From G963662675 sp963662675 (GTDB taxonomy: Bacteria > Bacteroidota > Bacteroidia > Bacteroidales > Prolixibacteraceae), in the NCBI GenBank assembly GCA_963662675.2, contig CAXXHP010000001.1, forward strand, positions 372,001 through 436,000: a stretch of DNA of 64,000 nt, written 5' to 3'. Under the pieces are notes generated by a model. That model was given only the letters and a program-made list of their open reading frames with translations, was not told the DNA's origin and searched no databases. A program made the translations under genes and the position numbers. Position 1 is the first letter of the stretch, and every line of letters starts with the position of its first letter. This document shows, in pieces, positions 34,347-42,588 of this stretch.

Positions 34347-35783
34347 ATGGCAAATACACAATTATCGCTTTCTGAATTAAACGTACTGATAAAAGACACG
34401 GTTGATGATGCTTTCCCCAACTTAATGTGGATTAGAGCAGAAATTAGTGAGTTAACAGTAAACCGTGCAGGGCATTGTTATTTGGAACTGATAGATTCAG
34501 ATCCGGATACCAAACAGGTACTTGCCAGAGGAAGGGCAACGGTCTGGTCGTACACTTTTCGAATGTTAAAACCCTATTTTGAAACTACAACCGGACAAGC
34601 CTTTTCAGAAGGAATAAAAGTTCTCATAAGTGCCAAGGTCGAATATCATCCGGTGTATGGACTTAGTCTCAATATTAGGGATGTTGATCCCAGCTATACT
34701 ATGGGAGATATGGCTCGCAAGCGTAGAGAAATTATTCTCCGCTTAGAGGAAGATGGAGTGCTGGATATGAACAAAGAAGTTGACTTGCCCTTGGTTCCTC
34801 AAAGAATTGCCATTATTTCATCACCCACAGCTGCAGGGTTGCAAGACTTTTTGATTCAACTTGAAAATAATCCACATAAAATACATTTCTACACCAAATT
34901 ATTTCCGGCAGTAATGCAGGGTGCAGAAACGGCAGACTCAATAATTCAGGCGCTTGACCATATTTACAAGCATGAACAGTTTTTTGACGTAGTAGCCATT
35001 ATCAGGGGTGGAGGGGCGCAGATTGATCTGGCCAGCTTTGACAATTATGAACTGGCTTTTCATGTGGCGCAATTCCCAATACCAGTTATAACCGGAATAG
35101 GACATGAAAAGGATGAAACTGTAGTTGATTTGGTTGCGCACACAAAAATGAAAACCCCAACTGCTGTCGCTGAATTTCTTATTAGCGGAGTCGGTGCATT
35201 TAAACAACGCCTTACCGAGATAGAATCGTATTTGGTGAGTATGGCTAAGCAGCGCTTGAGTGAAGAAAAGGAATATTTAAAAATAGCGGGTCAGAAGTTA
35301 GAACGGGGTGTGCGTGAGTTGGTAAAGGAGGAAGGGCACAGATTCGATCTTTTTAGAATGCGAACAGAGAGGGCATTACCGACATTTCTGAAAACGCATC
35401 AAGACCGGTTTGTAGCTTACCGATATCAGCTGGAAAAAAATGGACTTGGAAGGCTAAAAGATCATCTTCACCAATTGGAGAAAAGGACTGATGATATACA
35501 GTCTTTGACACAACGGTTATTACAGCGTGAGAAAAATACGATATCTCAGATGACGCATGAGTTGAATATACGGTTGAGCGAAGGCTTTAAAACGGAGAAT
35601 AATAGGCTTGCTGTATTTGATGATAAACGAAGGCTGGTTGATCCTCAAAAAGTATTGAAACGAGGATACAGTTTAACCTATAAGAATGGGACTTTGGTAA
35701 AGTCGGTTACTGGATTGAATGAAGGTGACGAATTGACAACCCACCTGTCAGACGGACAAATAAAAAGCAAAATTTCAAAATAA
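34347..35783 (+). CDS. xseA: Exodeoxyribonuclease VII large subunit
   Basis: A 478-residue catalytic subunit. The N-terminal OB-fold (about 5-110, SLSELNVLIKDTVDDAFPNLMWIRAEISELTVNRAGHCYLEL) binds single-stranded DNA. The catalytic core (about 135-320) contains RIAIISSPTAAGLQDFL, IIRGGGAQIDLASFDNYELA and ITGIGHEKDETVVDLVAHTKMKTPTAVAEFLI. A long coiled-coil helix bundle binds the small subunits. It degrades single-stranded DNA during repair. xseB starts seven bases after its stop codon. The protein is slightly longer than the Escherichia coli enzyme (456). Confidence 0.97.
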   Translation: MANTQLSLSELNVLIKDTVDDAFPNLMWIRAEISELTVNRAGHCYLELIDSDPDTKQVLARGRATVWSYTFRMLKPYFETTTGQAFSEGIKVLISAKVEYHPVYGLSLNIRDVDPSYTMGDMARKRREIILRLEEDGVLDMNKEVDLPLVPQRIAIISSPTAAGLQDFLIQLENNPHKIHFYTKLFPAVMQGAETADSIIQALDHIYKHEQFFDVVAIIRGGGAQIDLASFDNYELAFHVAQFPIPVITGIGHEKDETVVDLVAHTKMKTPTAVAEFLISGVGAFKQRLTEIESYLVSMAKQRLSEEKEYLKIAGQKLERGVRELVKEEGHRFDLFRMRTERALPTFLKTHQDRFVAYRYQLEKNGLGRLKDHLHQLEKRTDDIQSLTQRLLQREKNTISQMTHELNIRLSEGFKTENNRLAVFDDKRRLVDPQKVLKRGYSLTYKNGTLVKSVTGLNEGDELTTHLSDGQIKSKISK

Positions 35784-35789
35784 GAAGAT

Positions 35790-35990
35790 ATGGCAACTAA
35801 AAAAATGAACTACAAAGATGCAGTGGACGAGATTGATGAAATTCTCCAAAAAATTGAAAATGAAGAATTGGATGTAGACGAACTTTCACAAAAGGTGAAG
35901 CGCGTTTCAACGCTCATTAAATTTTGCAAAGAAAAATTGCATAATACAGAAGCCGAAGTGGAGAGCATTCTGAAAGAGATGGGAGAGTAG
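35790..35990 (+). CDS. xseB: Exodeoxyribonuclease VII small subunit
   Basis: A 66-residue protein with the XseB helix pair (MNYKDAVDEIDEILQKIENEELDVDELSQKVKRVSTLIKFCKEKL). Small subunits coat the coiled coil of XseA and hold the nuclease inactive until needed. Position directly after xseA confirms it. The short intergenic stretch behind it has an inverted repeat AGAATAATG-CGTT-CATTATTCT (36040-36061) without a T run, so termination there is doubtful. Confidence 0.95.
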   Translation: MATKKMNYKDAVDEIDEILQKIENEELDVDELSQKVKRVSTLIKFCKEKLHNTEAEVESILKEMGE

Positions 35991-36059
35991 TGGGACCATC
36001 TTGGTAATGCCAGACTTGTGCTTCCCCTGACTGCAACTCAGAATAATGCGTTCATTATT

Positions 36060-36812
36060 CTAGCTTAATAGTGCAGAGTGCTTTTCGGTGTTTAGGCAAA
36101 AAGTATTTAAATCTCCGTCTCCTTCAGCTATCTTACCATTCCTGAAATGATAAAACTGATATCCCAATGGAGCAAGAAACTCTTTGTGTTTCTTCTCAAT
36201 AGATTCTATAAGAATAATGGGACTGTGACTTTTAATAGTCTCAACTCCTCCCATTAAAACTTCCAGCTCAAACCCTTGTACGTCTATCTTTATAAAGTAT
36301 GGGGATAAGTGGAAATCATCAAGTTTTCTTATCTGACATTTAATTTCCTTAATTGTCAATTTCTTTTCATCATACAGCCATAGCCTATCTCTTAACCAGT
36401 CTTTTGCCGCATCATATTTAAATGAAGCCAGTCCGTCAAACATCCATTTTCGATAGAAAGGTACGTATAATAAATGCTCATTATTTTCATCGGCAAGCCC
36501 CAGGTTATGGACCCGAATTCTTTCGTTACCGGAAAAATAAGAGTTGAGTTTTGCGAAAATTAGAGGGTTGGGTTCAAAACCAATGATGGGAATATCTGAG
36601 TTGCCCATAATGAGCATAGAAGAAATTGCTTCTCCCCGATTCGATCCAATATCAATAAAAACTTGTCCGGTGCACGGGTTAAATAACTTGAGTGCATTGA
36701 AATCATTTTCGTGAGGCTTCTTGCGTAGTTTCATAATTAAAAACTTAACTCGAAATCTCAAATCATGCAAAAAAGGGAAAAGTGTTTGTATCGATCTAAG
36801 AATTTTTTTCAT
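36060..36812 (-). CDS. FkbM-family SAM-dependent methyltransferase
   Basis: A 250-residue protein from the ATG at 36812 (MKKILRSIQTLFP); a GTG eight codons earlier is the alternative. The FkbM methyltransferase domain runs from about residue 45 (QVFIDIGSNRGEAISSMLIMG, SAM motif I) through GFEPNPLIFAKLNSYF, RVHNLGLADEN and the family-typical FIKIDVQGFELEVLMGG to SPIILIESIEKKHKEFLAPLGYQFY. Members O-methylate sugars or polyketides and are common in surface-glycan loci, but no glycan cluster is adjacent, so the substrate is open. Stand-alone gene. Confidence 0.85.
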   Translation of the reverse strand: MKKILRSIQTLFPFLHDLRFRVKFLIMKLRKKPHENDFNALKLFNPCTGQVFIDIGSNRGEAISSMLIMGNSDIPIIGFEPNPLIFAKLNSYFSGNERIRVHNLGLADENNEHLLYVPFYRKWMFDGLASFKYDAAKDWLRDRLWLYDEKKLTIKEIKCQIRKLDDFHLSPYFIKIDVQGFELEVLMGGVETIKSHSPIILIESIEKKHKEFLAPLGYQFYHFRNGKIAEGDGDLNTFCLNTEKHSALLS

Positions 36813-37000
36813 GAAGGGATAATAATTTCCATGCACCTCGGCAGGTCTGTATTTCAGATTTTATTAGCTTGGTTTTAATTGTTTGTAGAACCAAATTTAT
36901 TGTATTGCAAAATAGTAATAATCTTGTGTTTTTAAGAATTTGAAGACGACTGGTGATTGTATTTACTTATAGGCTTTTGTAAGGCAACCAACTCTTCTGT

Positions 37001-37981
37001 TTATCGAATGTTTTTTATTCTATCCTTCAAAAGATCAAAGTTGACATCATTTATCGTGACTTGTTGATATATATCTGCCAGTTCATCTTTCGTTAGCTTT
37101 TCAAAATCTTCTTTTCGGGGAACGATTGCCATTCCACCCAGTTCTACAGCCGCCGGACTGATAAGGATTTGCTCATTCCCTTGGGCAAAAAACTGCGATG
37201 GGCGCTGCTTGTCACGTGGGAAAATGGCTACATTCCATTCTTCATTTTTAAGGCTGCATAAAATGTTCAGCATGGGTTCATCATCGTTATTGTCTATTTT
37301 TAGAAAAGCCAATATTTTATGGAAGTGAGAGTTTAATTCATCAACAGAAGAGGATTGGATGTGGATTAAATTGCGGAGATATTCTTTCCCAATGGCAGTG
37401 ATGACCGTTGATTTATTTCTGAAAAGCTCTTCCTCATATGGGTTGGCAATGTCTTTAATTTCAATGTCGATAGGCATTTGGTTGCTATCTACCGCTTGAA
37501 AGTGAAAATGGTCGGGAGCCGATGCACCACATTGAGCTCCGTTATAAAAAAGGGTAAAGTCTGGTAACGCTTTGCTTAGTTCAAGCATGTCTGAAAAATA
37601 CGGTGTGATATTCTGTGGGAGGTGTTTGTTAAGTACAATCGTCAGGTGCTTTTTGAAAATCGGGTAGGGATTTACCAAAAGGGTGTATTTCTCTTTAAAA
37701 TTAATGCCCGTTTGTTCAGATGGGCGGTTATGTGCACATAAAAAGCAAGGGCGCTTTTTAATAGAATGAATGTCCGTTTTTGCAGCAGAGGAACGAATCC
37801 GCTCCGGATTATACTGTGCTACAATTGAAAAATTGGTATAGCGAAAAGTTTTCGACTCTGCTTTTTCCAGCCCTGCATAATTGGTTTTTGCCAATTGCCA
37901 GCCTTCTTTTTGTTGCCTGATCAGTTCTTCAACCTGAATTGAAAGTGGTTTTTGGGTGCTATGTTTTTGCGTGTGTTTCAC
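37001..37981 (-). CDS. DUF4922 HIT-superfamily protein, possible nucleotide-sugar phosphorylase
   Basis: A 326-residue protein starting at GTG 37981, four bases after the preceding gene's stop (TAA, three bases, GTG); no ATG occurs before conserved sequence. It contains a GalT-like CFLC pair (79-82) with a following histidine, and the active-site motif HFHFQ (158-162) within FYNGAQCGASAPDHFHFQ. This closely resembles the GASxxxHLHFQ region of the GDP-galactose/GDP-glucose phosphorylases (VTC2 group) and Ap4A phosphorylases, where the middle histidine forms a nucleotidyl intermediate. A phosphorylase or nucleotidyltransferase acting on a nucleotide sugar is the best guess. Third gene of the GHL10-GT2-DUF4922 operon. 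Confidence 0.8.
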   Translation of the reverse strand: MKHTQKHSTQKPLSIQVEELIRQQKEGWQLAKTNYAGLEKAESKTFRYTNFSIVAQYNPERIRSSAAKTDIHSIKKRPCFLCAHNRPSEQTGINFKEKYTLLVNPYPIFKKHLTIVLNKHLPQNITPYFSDMLELSKALPDFTLFYNGAQCGASAPDHFHFQAVDSNQMPIDIEIKDIANPYEEELFRNKSTVITAIGKEYLRNLIHIQSSSVDELNSHFHKILAFLKIDNNDDEPMLNILCSLKNEEWNVAIFPRDKQRPSQFFAQGNEQILISPAAVELGGMAIVPRKEDFEKLTKDELADIYQQVTINDVNFDLLKDRIKNIR

Positions 37982-37984
37982 TCT

Positions 37985-39436
37985 TTATTTCTGACTGTTC
38001 ATTCGTATTCTTGCCTTCAACTCAAAAGTACGCAAACTGTCTTTATAAGCATTGTGTGCATTTTCTTTTGCTATGTTGAGGGCTGCATCTGAATTGCCTT
38101 CCCAACGGCGACAGCGGTATATGGCTTCGTAAATACGTCCTATTTTCCAGTTGCGGGAAATGGCCAGTCCTACGGCATAGTCTTCTCCATAGCTCGTGTT
38201 TGGAATGCGTACTTTACGTAAGATCGGTGTGTAAAATGCGCGAGGAGCCCCAAGCCCATTTATGCGTAATGCATTATTCGGACCATTGTCTGGAGTCCAT
38301 TCTTTGTGATCAATTAGTCCGGGAGGAATTTCTTCCAGATTGAAATTGCACATTTGGTACGATCCGATGACCATGGCACATTTTTCTTCGTGAAATTTAT
38401 CAACGACTTTTTGCAGAGTTGATTCGTCTAAATACAAGTCATCGCTGTCTAATTGTACGGCAAATTGACCACATTCAGCATGAAAAACAGCTTCGTTCCA
38501 ACAGCCACCAATGCCGAGGTCTAAGCGCTCGGGGATATGGTGAATGAGTCTTTTGTCGTTGTATGATTCCAGTAATTCTTTGGTTCCATCGATTGAATGG
38601 TTATCTACCACGATGAGGTTGAAGGGAAAATTAGTTTGCTGCGCCAATACTGAGTCAACAGCGGTTTGTATGGTTTTTACACGATTATAGACAGGAATGA
38701 CCACTGTCGCTTCAAAGGGGAAATCATGGGTGAATTCAACTTCCTTAAAATCGGGGTTAAGAAAAGCACCTATTTTTTTTAGGTGATCGGTGCAGGCTTG
38801 CTCCATTTCAATTTGTTTCTCACGAACATTAGCATTTACATAGTCAAACTGTTTTTCGCCCGATGCTCTCGTGTCTGTTTCTTCCATGGAGAACAAGCAC
38901 TCCGGAATGTGAACAATATCTCCTAGTCGTGATGCCAACAGGCGCAGAGAATAAATGCCGGCATGTTTCCAGTTGACCTGAATTTCCGCAGAGAAGGTTT
39001 TTAATACTTGCTTGCGAAAGAGCTGAGCCGGCCCAAAATTGAAATCGTCACGCAAGCTGCCTTGTTGATAATCAATTAGTGGGTGGTTTTGTCTTTTGCC
39101 TTCTTTAATTACCTGATAGTCGCAGTACATCATGCCTGCTAAACTGCTTTCTGCCAGAGATAACAGGCGTTCCATCCCAAATTGTCCAATCCCAATATTG
39201 GTATTGCGAAGTGCAAGAAATGCATAATCAGCTTTTGTTTTTAAAGCAATAATTTTTATGCTTTCAACAGAGAACGGAGATTCAGAAATTATTGTTTCTG
39301 CCCCTTCGAAATAACTGGGAGCCGCAGAGAAAACATAAACCGACCCGACCGCGACGGATTTCTTTAATTGAGCAATGGTTTGCCGGGTTTCTTCTTTTCC
39401 ACAGTTTGTAATGAAGCAATCTATTGTTTTTCGCAT
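37985..39436 (-). CDS. Two-part glycosyltransferase family 2 protein
   Basis: A 483-residue protein. The C-terminal half is a clear GT-A domain (TVVIPVYNRVKTIQTAVDSVLAQ at about 246, DNHSIDGTKELL, and QLDSDDLY as the DxD site). The N-terminal 240 residues also look GT-A-like (TKADYAFLALRNTNIG, MMYCDYQVIKEG) but lack an evident DxD, suggesting a degenerate duplicated domain. No membrane helices. Donor and acceptor unknown. It lies four bases from the GHL10 gene and three from the DUF4922 gene, a tight operon. Confidence 0.85.
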   Translation of the reverse strand: MRKTIDCFITNCGKEETRQTIAQLKKSVAVGSVYVFSAAPSYFEGAETIISESPFSVESIKIIALKTKADYAFLALRNTNIGIGQFGMERLLSLAESSLAGMMYCDYQVIKEGKRQNHPLIDYQQGSLRDDFNFGPAQLFRKQVLKTFSAEIQVNWKHAGIYSLRLLASRLGDIVHIPECLFSMEETDTRASGEKQFDYVNANVREKQIEMEQACTDHLKKIGAFLNPDFKEVEFTHDFPFEATVVIPVYNRVKTIQTAVDSVLAQQTNFPFNLIVVDNHSIDGTKELLESYNDKRLIHHIPERLDLGIGGCWNEAVFHAECGQFAVQLDSDDLYLDESTLQKVVDKFHEEKCAMVIGSYQMCNFNLEEIPPGLIDHKEWTPDNGPNNALRINGLGAPRAFYTPILRKVRIPNTSYGEDYAVGLAISRNWKIGRIYEAIYRCRRWEGNSDAALNIAKENAHNAYKDSLRTFELKARIRMNSQK

Positions 39437-39440
39437 ATCT

Positions 39441-40940
39441 CTACCATTTGATTATTATGGGGTCTGAAAGCGCACTTTCATTATTTAATCGATCAAGAGA
39501 CGAAATTCTGAATTCATATTTTTCTTTTTTTCGATCTCCTTTGCTCAATTTTATTTTTGATGACTGGGTGATTATTAGAATTGAAGCTGGATTATCAGAG
39601 TTAAATGTTTCCCCAGCTTTATTTTTATAAATAATGAACCGCTTAGGCTGGTCCATTTCGTTCGTTGTCTCTTTCGTTTTCCACTTTAGTTTCTGTCCGC
39701 TTTTTTTGAATTTAAGAGGCGTATTAGGAGCTCTGTTGTCAATCCAACTCATGGGTGGTACAATTGCAGGGTACGTATAAATCGTAGTTTGTAATTCATT
39801 TTTTAATCCAAGCAGATCGCGTTTAAAATGGATTGCACTATAGAAGGCGCTGCCCCCAATTCCATTAATTTCACGTGTGAGTTGAATTTGTCGTGGTATT
39901 TGCTCAGCATCTTTCCACTCAGGGATTGTTGATGCAGAATCTAGCTTGTATAGTGCGTGTCCAATATAAAGTGCCCGCCCAAATCGGTTGGCATTCCACC
40001 ATTCACAGAGCAATTCAAAAGCCACTGAAGGGTGTCCAAATTGCCAATATATTTGAGGGATTGCATAGTCGATCCAGTCGTTCTCCATCCATTTTAGTAT
40101 GTCGCCATACAAATCGTCATAACTGGTGATTCCCGCACTGGTTTGCGAGCCTCTTTGGTCATCTGTGTGATTTCGCCAAACGCCAAACGGGCTGATGCCG
40201 AATTTCACCCAAGGCTTGGTCGATTTAATGGTTTTGGAAAGCATCTGGATGGTCAGATCAACATTTTCTCGCCGCCAATCTTCTATCTGTTCATTTGTAA
40301 ATTGACCTTGATGTTTTTGAAATGTTGTTTGATCTGGGAATATTTCATTAGCTACCGGATAGGGATAGAAATAGTCATCAAAATGAATGGCATCAATATC
40401 GTATCTGCGAACGACATCTTGCACAACTTTCACCACAAAATCCCTCGCTTCTGGAATGCCGGGGTCGAAATATAATTTCCCACTGTAGTTAATTATCCAG
40501 TCTGGATGCTGAAAAGCAATGTGGCTCGAAGCCAGTGGCTCATCTGCTTTTTGCGCTACCCGAAAGGGATTAAACCATGCATGGAATTCCATATTGCGCG
40601 CATGGCATTCTTCAATCCAAAATTCGAGTGGGTCGTATTCGGGGTCTTTCCCTGGGGTGCCGGTCAGATAACGCGACCAGGGTTCAAGATCAGAGGCGTA
40701 AAATGCATCGGAAGTTGGGCGAACCTGAAAAATAACAGCGTTCATTCCATTTCTTTGTAGCTGGTCAAGCATGGATGTCGCTTCAAGTTTCTGTTGCTCT
40801 ACGCTCAATCCTGTTTTTGATGGCCAATCGATATTGTTGACTGTGGCAATCCATGCCGCCCGAAATTCAAACTTTGGAGATGTTTGGGCAGATGCAGATG
40901 CTGCGATTAGAAGGAGGATCAGAATGAGGTTGAAACGCAT
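39441..40940 (-). CDS. Secreted GHL10 (family-10-like, YngK type) glycoside hydrolase
   Basis: A 499-residue protein with a signal peptide (about 1-18, cut after ASASAQ). The GHL10 TIM barrel (about 24-350; FRAAWIATVNNIDWPSKTGL, MNAVIFQVRPTSDAFY, EFHAWFNPFRVA, YDIDAIHFDDYFYPYP, WVKFGISPFGVW, WIDYAIPQIYWQFGH) is followed by a fibronectin-like C-terminal domain (about 395-495). HFDDYF carries the likely catalytic acids. Homologues in other bacteria are suspected to cleave peptidoglycan stem-free glycan or other amino-sugar polymers. First gene of an operon with GT2 and DUF4922, divergent from a sugar kinase. Confidence 0.88.
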   Translation of the reverse strand: MRFNLILILLLIAASASAQTSPKFEFRAAWIATVNNIDWPSKTGLSVEQQKLEATSMLDQLQRNGMNAVIFQVRPTSDAFYASDLEPWSRYLTGTPGKDPEYDPLEFWIEECHARNMEFHAWFNPFRVAQKADEPLASSHIAFQHPDWIINYSGKLYFDPGIPEARDFVVKVVQDVVRRYDIDAIHFDDYFYPYPVANEIFPDQTTFQKHQGQFTNEQIEDWRRENVDLTIQMLSKTIKSTKPWVKFGISPFGVWRNHTDDQRGSQTSAGITSYDDLYGDILKWMENDWIDYAIPQIYWQFGHPSVAFELLCEWWNANRFGRALYIGHALYKLDSASTIPEWKDAEQIPRQIQLTREINGIGGSAFYSAIHFKRDLLGLKNELQTTIYTYPAIVPPMSWIDNRAPNTPLKFKKSGQKLKWKTKETTNEMDQPKRFIIYKNKAGETFNSDNPASILIITQSSKIKLSKGDRKKEKYEFRISSLDRLNNESALSDPIIIKW

Positions 40941-41154
40941 ATTCTTGCTTTTAATAAACGGGGTGTATAGTCTGGCCTAAATATCCGAAATAATCTGATG
41001 ATTAAAACTGCAAACATGAAAGATCAGTCAACATTTCCTTGTTAGTAAAAATGATTTGAGTGAAAGAATCGGTGTCCTTATCCTTTTCTATTCGAGCTTG
41101 GATTTGGTATCTTGTTGAACCAAAAAATACATTCAGGCACTTATACTTCACGTT

Positions 41155-41988
41155 ATGAAATTAATAGCAGATAGTGGTTCTACAAAAACGGATTGGTTGT
41201 TTATGGAACAGGATGGTGGTCAATTTAGGTTGCAAACATTGGGAATTAACCCATTTTTCAGATCGACAAATGGTATTGTGACAGAATTGCGACCAGTGTT
41301 TGCCACTGTGAATAAACAGGTTGACGAGGTCTTTTTCTATGGTGCTGGAATTGTCAATGCTGAAAAAGCATCCGTTATTGAGCAGGCCTTACATCAATTA
41401 TTTGGTGAAGTTCCATGTCATTTTTTTAGCGATGTTGTTGGGGCAGCACGAGCCAGTTGTGGGCATGAGGCCGGAATTGCATGTATCCTTGGCACGGGTT
41501 CAAATGCTTGTTACTACGATGGAGGAAATGTAATTGTTAATATCCCTCCAATGGGTTTTATCATTGGTGACGAGGGGAGTGGTGCTGTTATGGGTAGAAA
41601 CTTGCTGAGCGACTATTTTAAATTTGTGATGCCGGAGGAGCTTCGACTAAAATTTACAGCTCGGTTTCAGCTAACAAAAGATGACGTTTTGAATAATGTT
41701 TATAAGCAGTCAGGTGCGAATAAATATTTGGCTCAATTCTCTGTTTTTTTGTCTGAAGAGATAACACATGAATATTGTCGGGAATTTGTAGAAATGAATT
41801 TACGTGCTTTTGTAGTTCGGAATGTTAAAATGTTACCAAAGGCAGATACTTTGCCAATAAATTTTATCGGTTCTGTTGCAGATGCTTTTCAGACTATTTT
41901 GCTCGATTTATTGGATAAAGAGCACTTGATAAGTGGTAAAATAATGAAAGAACCGATCCTTGGCTTGGCTGATTTCCATCTTGTTTGA
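41155..41988 (+). CDS. BadF/BadG-type ATPase, probable N-acetylglucosamine kinase
   Basis: A 277-residue ASKHA-fold kinase: phosphate-1 motif LIADSGSTKTDW (residues 3-14), VVGAARASCG, phosphate-2 GTGSNACYYDG, MGFIIGDEGSGAVMGRNLLSDYF, and adenosine motif NFIGSVADAF near the end. It resembles eukaryotic-type GlcNAc kinase and the kinases next to GHL10 genes in Bacteroides. It would phosphorylate an amino sugar released from glycans such as peptidoglycan. It is transcribed divergently from the GHL10 operon (214 bp apart) and followed by a hairpin. Confidence 0.85.
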   Translation: MKLIADSGSTKTDWLFMEQDGGQFRLQTLGINPFFRSTNGIVTELRPVFATVNKQVDEVFFYGAGIVNAEKASVIEQALHQLFGEVPCHFFSDVVGAARASCGHEAGIACILGTGSNACYYDGGNVIVNIPPMGFIIGDEGSGAVMGRNLLSDYFKFVMPEELRLKFTARFQLTKDDVLNNVYKQSGANKYLAQFSVFLSEEITHEYCREFVEMNLRAFVVRNVKMLPKADTLPINFIGSVADAFQTILLDLLDKEHLISGKIMKEPILGLADFHLV

Positions 41989-42039
41989 GCTTCAGTATTA
42001 ATTAGTCATTGTATCAATCACATATGAGCTTGTAATTTT

Positions 42040-42090
42040 GCCAATTAACCGGCAGTTAATTGGCAGTTAGTCTTTCGTTTTTTTTGAATT
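42040..42090 (+). terminator. Probable terminator after the sugar kinase gene
   Basis: A perfect 10-bp inverted repeat GCCAATTAAC/GTTAATTGGC (42040-42049 with 42055-42064, loop CGGCA). The T-run starts about a dozen bases later, so termination may be imprecise. Confidence 0.6.
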
Positions 42091-42238
42091 CTAAATAAAA
42101 AAAATAGTGTGTGGGTTATGTCCCGTGTAGAATGACACAATGGGCTATTGGTGCGGAGTTTGTTGATTTAAAATTATTTCCCGAATCTTTCTAAATGTCT
42201 TAATGCTTACTTTGAACTTAATTTTGAATAAAATGGCA

Positions 42239-42269
42239 GTTGGTTTCTTTAAAATTATTAATATATTTG
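42239..42269 (+). promoter_or_regulatory. Consensus-like promoter in the gap before mfd
   Basis: GTTG at 42239-42242, 19-base spacer, TATATTTG at 42262-42269. Transcription would begin near 42275 although no annotated gene lies downstream on this strand until after mfd (encoded on the other strand). Confidence 0.7.
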
Positions 42270-42274
42270 CTGCC

Positions 42275-42400
42275 ATGTCGAATGTGTTTGTTCGAAAAGC
42301 GATTTTCGAATCTCATAGTTTGATAGTTTTAGTTGGTTTAGGTTAATTTCCCAAGAAATTGGGGCGGAAAAGGCAGTCGGAGGACTGCCTTTCTTTGTTT
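42275..42400 (+). ncRNA. Candidate structured small RNA (or leaderless 23-codon mini-gene)
   Basis: Between the promoter and a terminator are two clean hairpins: TTCGAAAA-GCGA-TTTTCGAA (42291-42310, eight pairs, GNRA-type loop) and CCCAA-GAAA-TTGGG (42350-42363, GNRA-type loop). The 3' end is the stem AAAGGCAGTC/GACTGCCTTT (42369-42392) with a T-rich tail. The total is about 125 nt. It belongs to no neighbouring gene: the sugar kinase ends at 41988 and mfd runs toward it on the other strand. An ATG at 42275 opens a 23-codon frame (starts MSNVFVRKAIF, ends GLG) at the expected transcription start, so a leaderless small protein is an alternative. I do not recognise it as 6S, tmRNA, SRP RNA or RNase P. 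Confidence 0.55.
42369..42397 (+). terminator. Terminator of the candidate small RNA
   Basis: A perfect 10-bp stem with GGAG loop followed by TTTCTTTG. Confidence 0.8.
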
Positions 42401-42588
42401 TGGGGTTTATCAGATTTGGTGTGCGTTTAATTTCTTTCCCGCTATTGGAATTTTAAGTTCAATGCATAATCTACCGTTACTGCCTGACCGTTTTTCGATC
42501 CTAGCTACTAGTTGTCCATATCTACTACAATTGTGGAGATTAAAAATGGGAGAAAGAAAAGTGAGGGTAAATCTCATCCAAATATTCT

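Larger units (their letters stand above)
41989..42588. other. 600-bp gap between the sugar kinase gene and mfd
   Basis: Holds, left to right: the kinase terminator hairpin, about 170 bp of AT-rich DNA with no clear signal, the promoter-small RNA-terminator unit, and about 190 bp (42401-42588) in which I see no gene or structure. Confidence 0.6.

Noticed and set aside
36040..36061. Inverted repeat AGAATAATG/CATTATTCT between xseB and the FkbM gene
   Set aside because: AT-rich stem with no T run on either side, so not listed as a terminator.
39872..39887. TTTCACGTG-containing stretch resembling a ParB site (parS)
   Set aside because: Only about half of the 16-base palindrome matches, it lies within the GHL10 coding region and is 16 kb from parAB. 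No other parS-like site was found in the window.
42051..42241. Three copies of GGCAGTT (42051, 42062, 42235)
   Set aside because: Two belong to the kinase terminator region and the third is isolated; spacing is irregular and the motif is too short to be meaningful.
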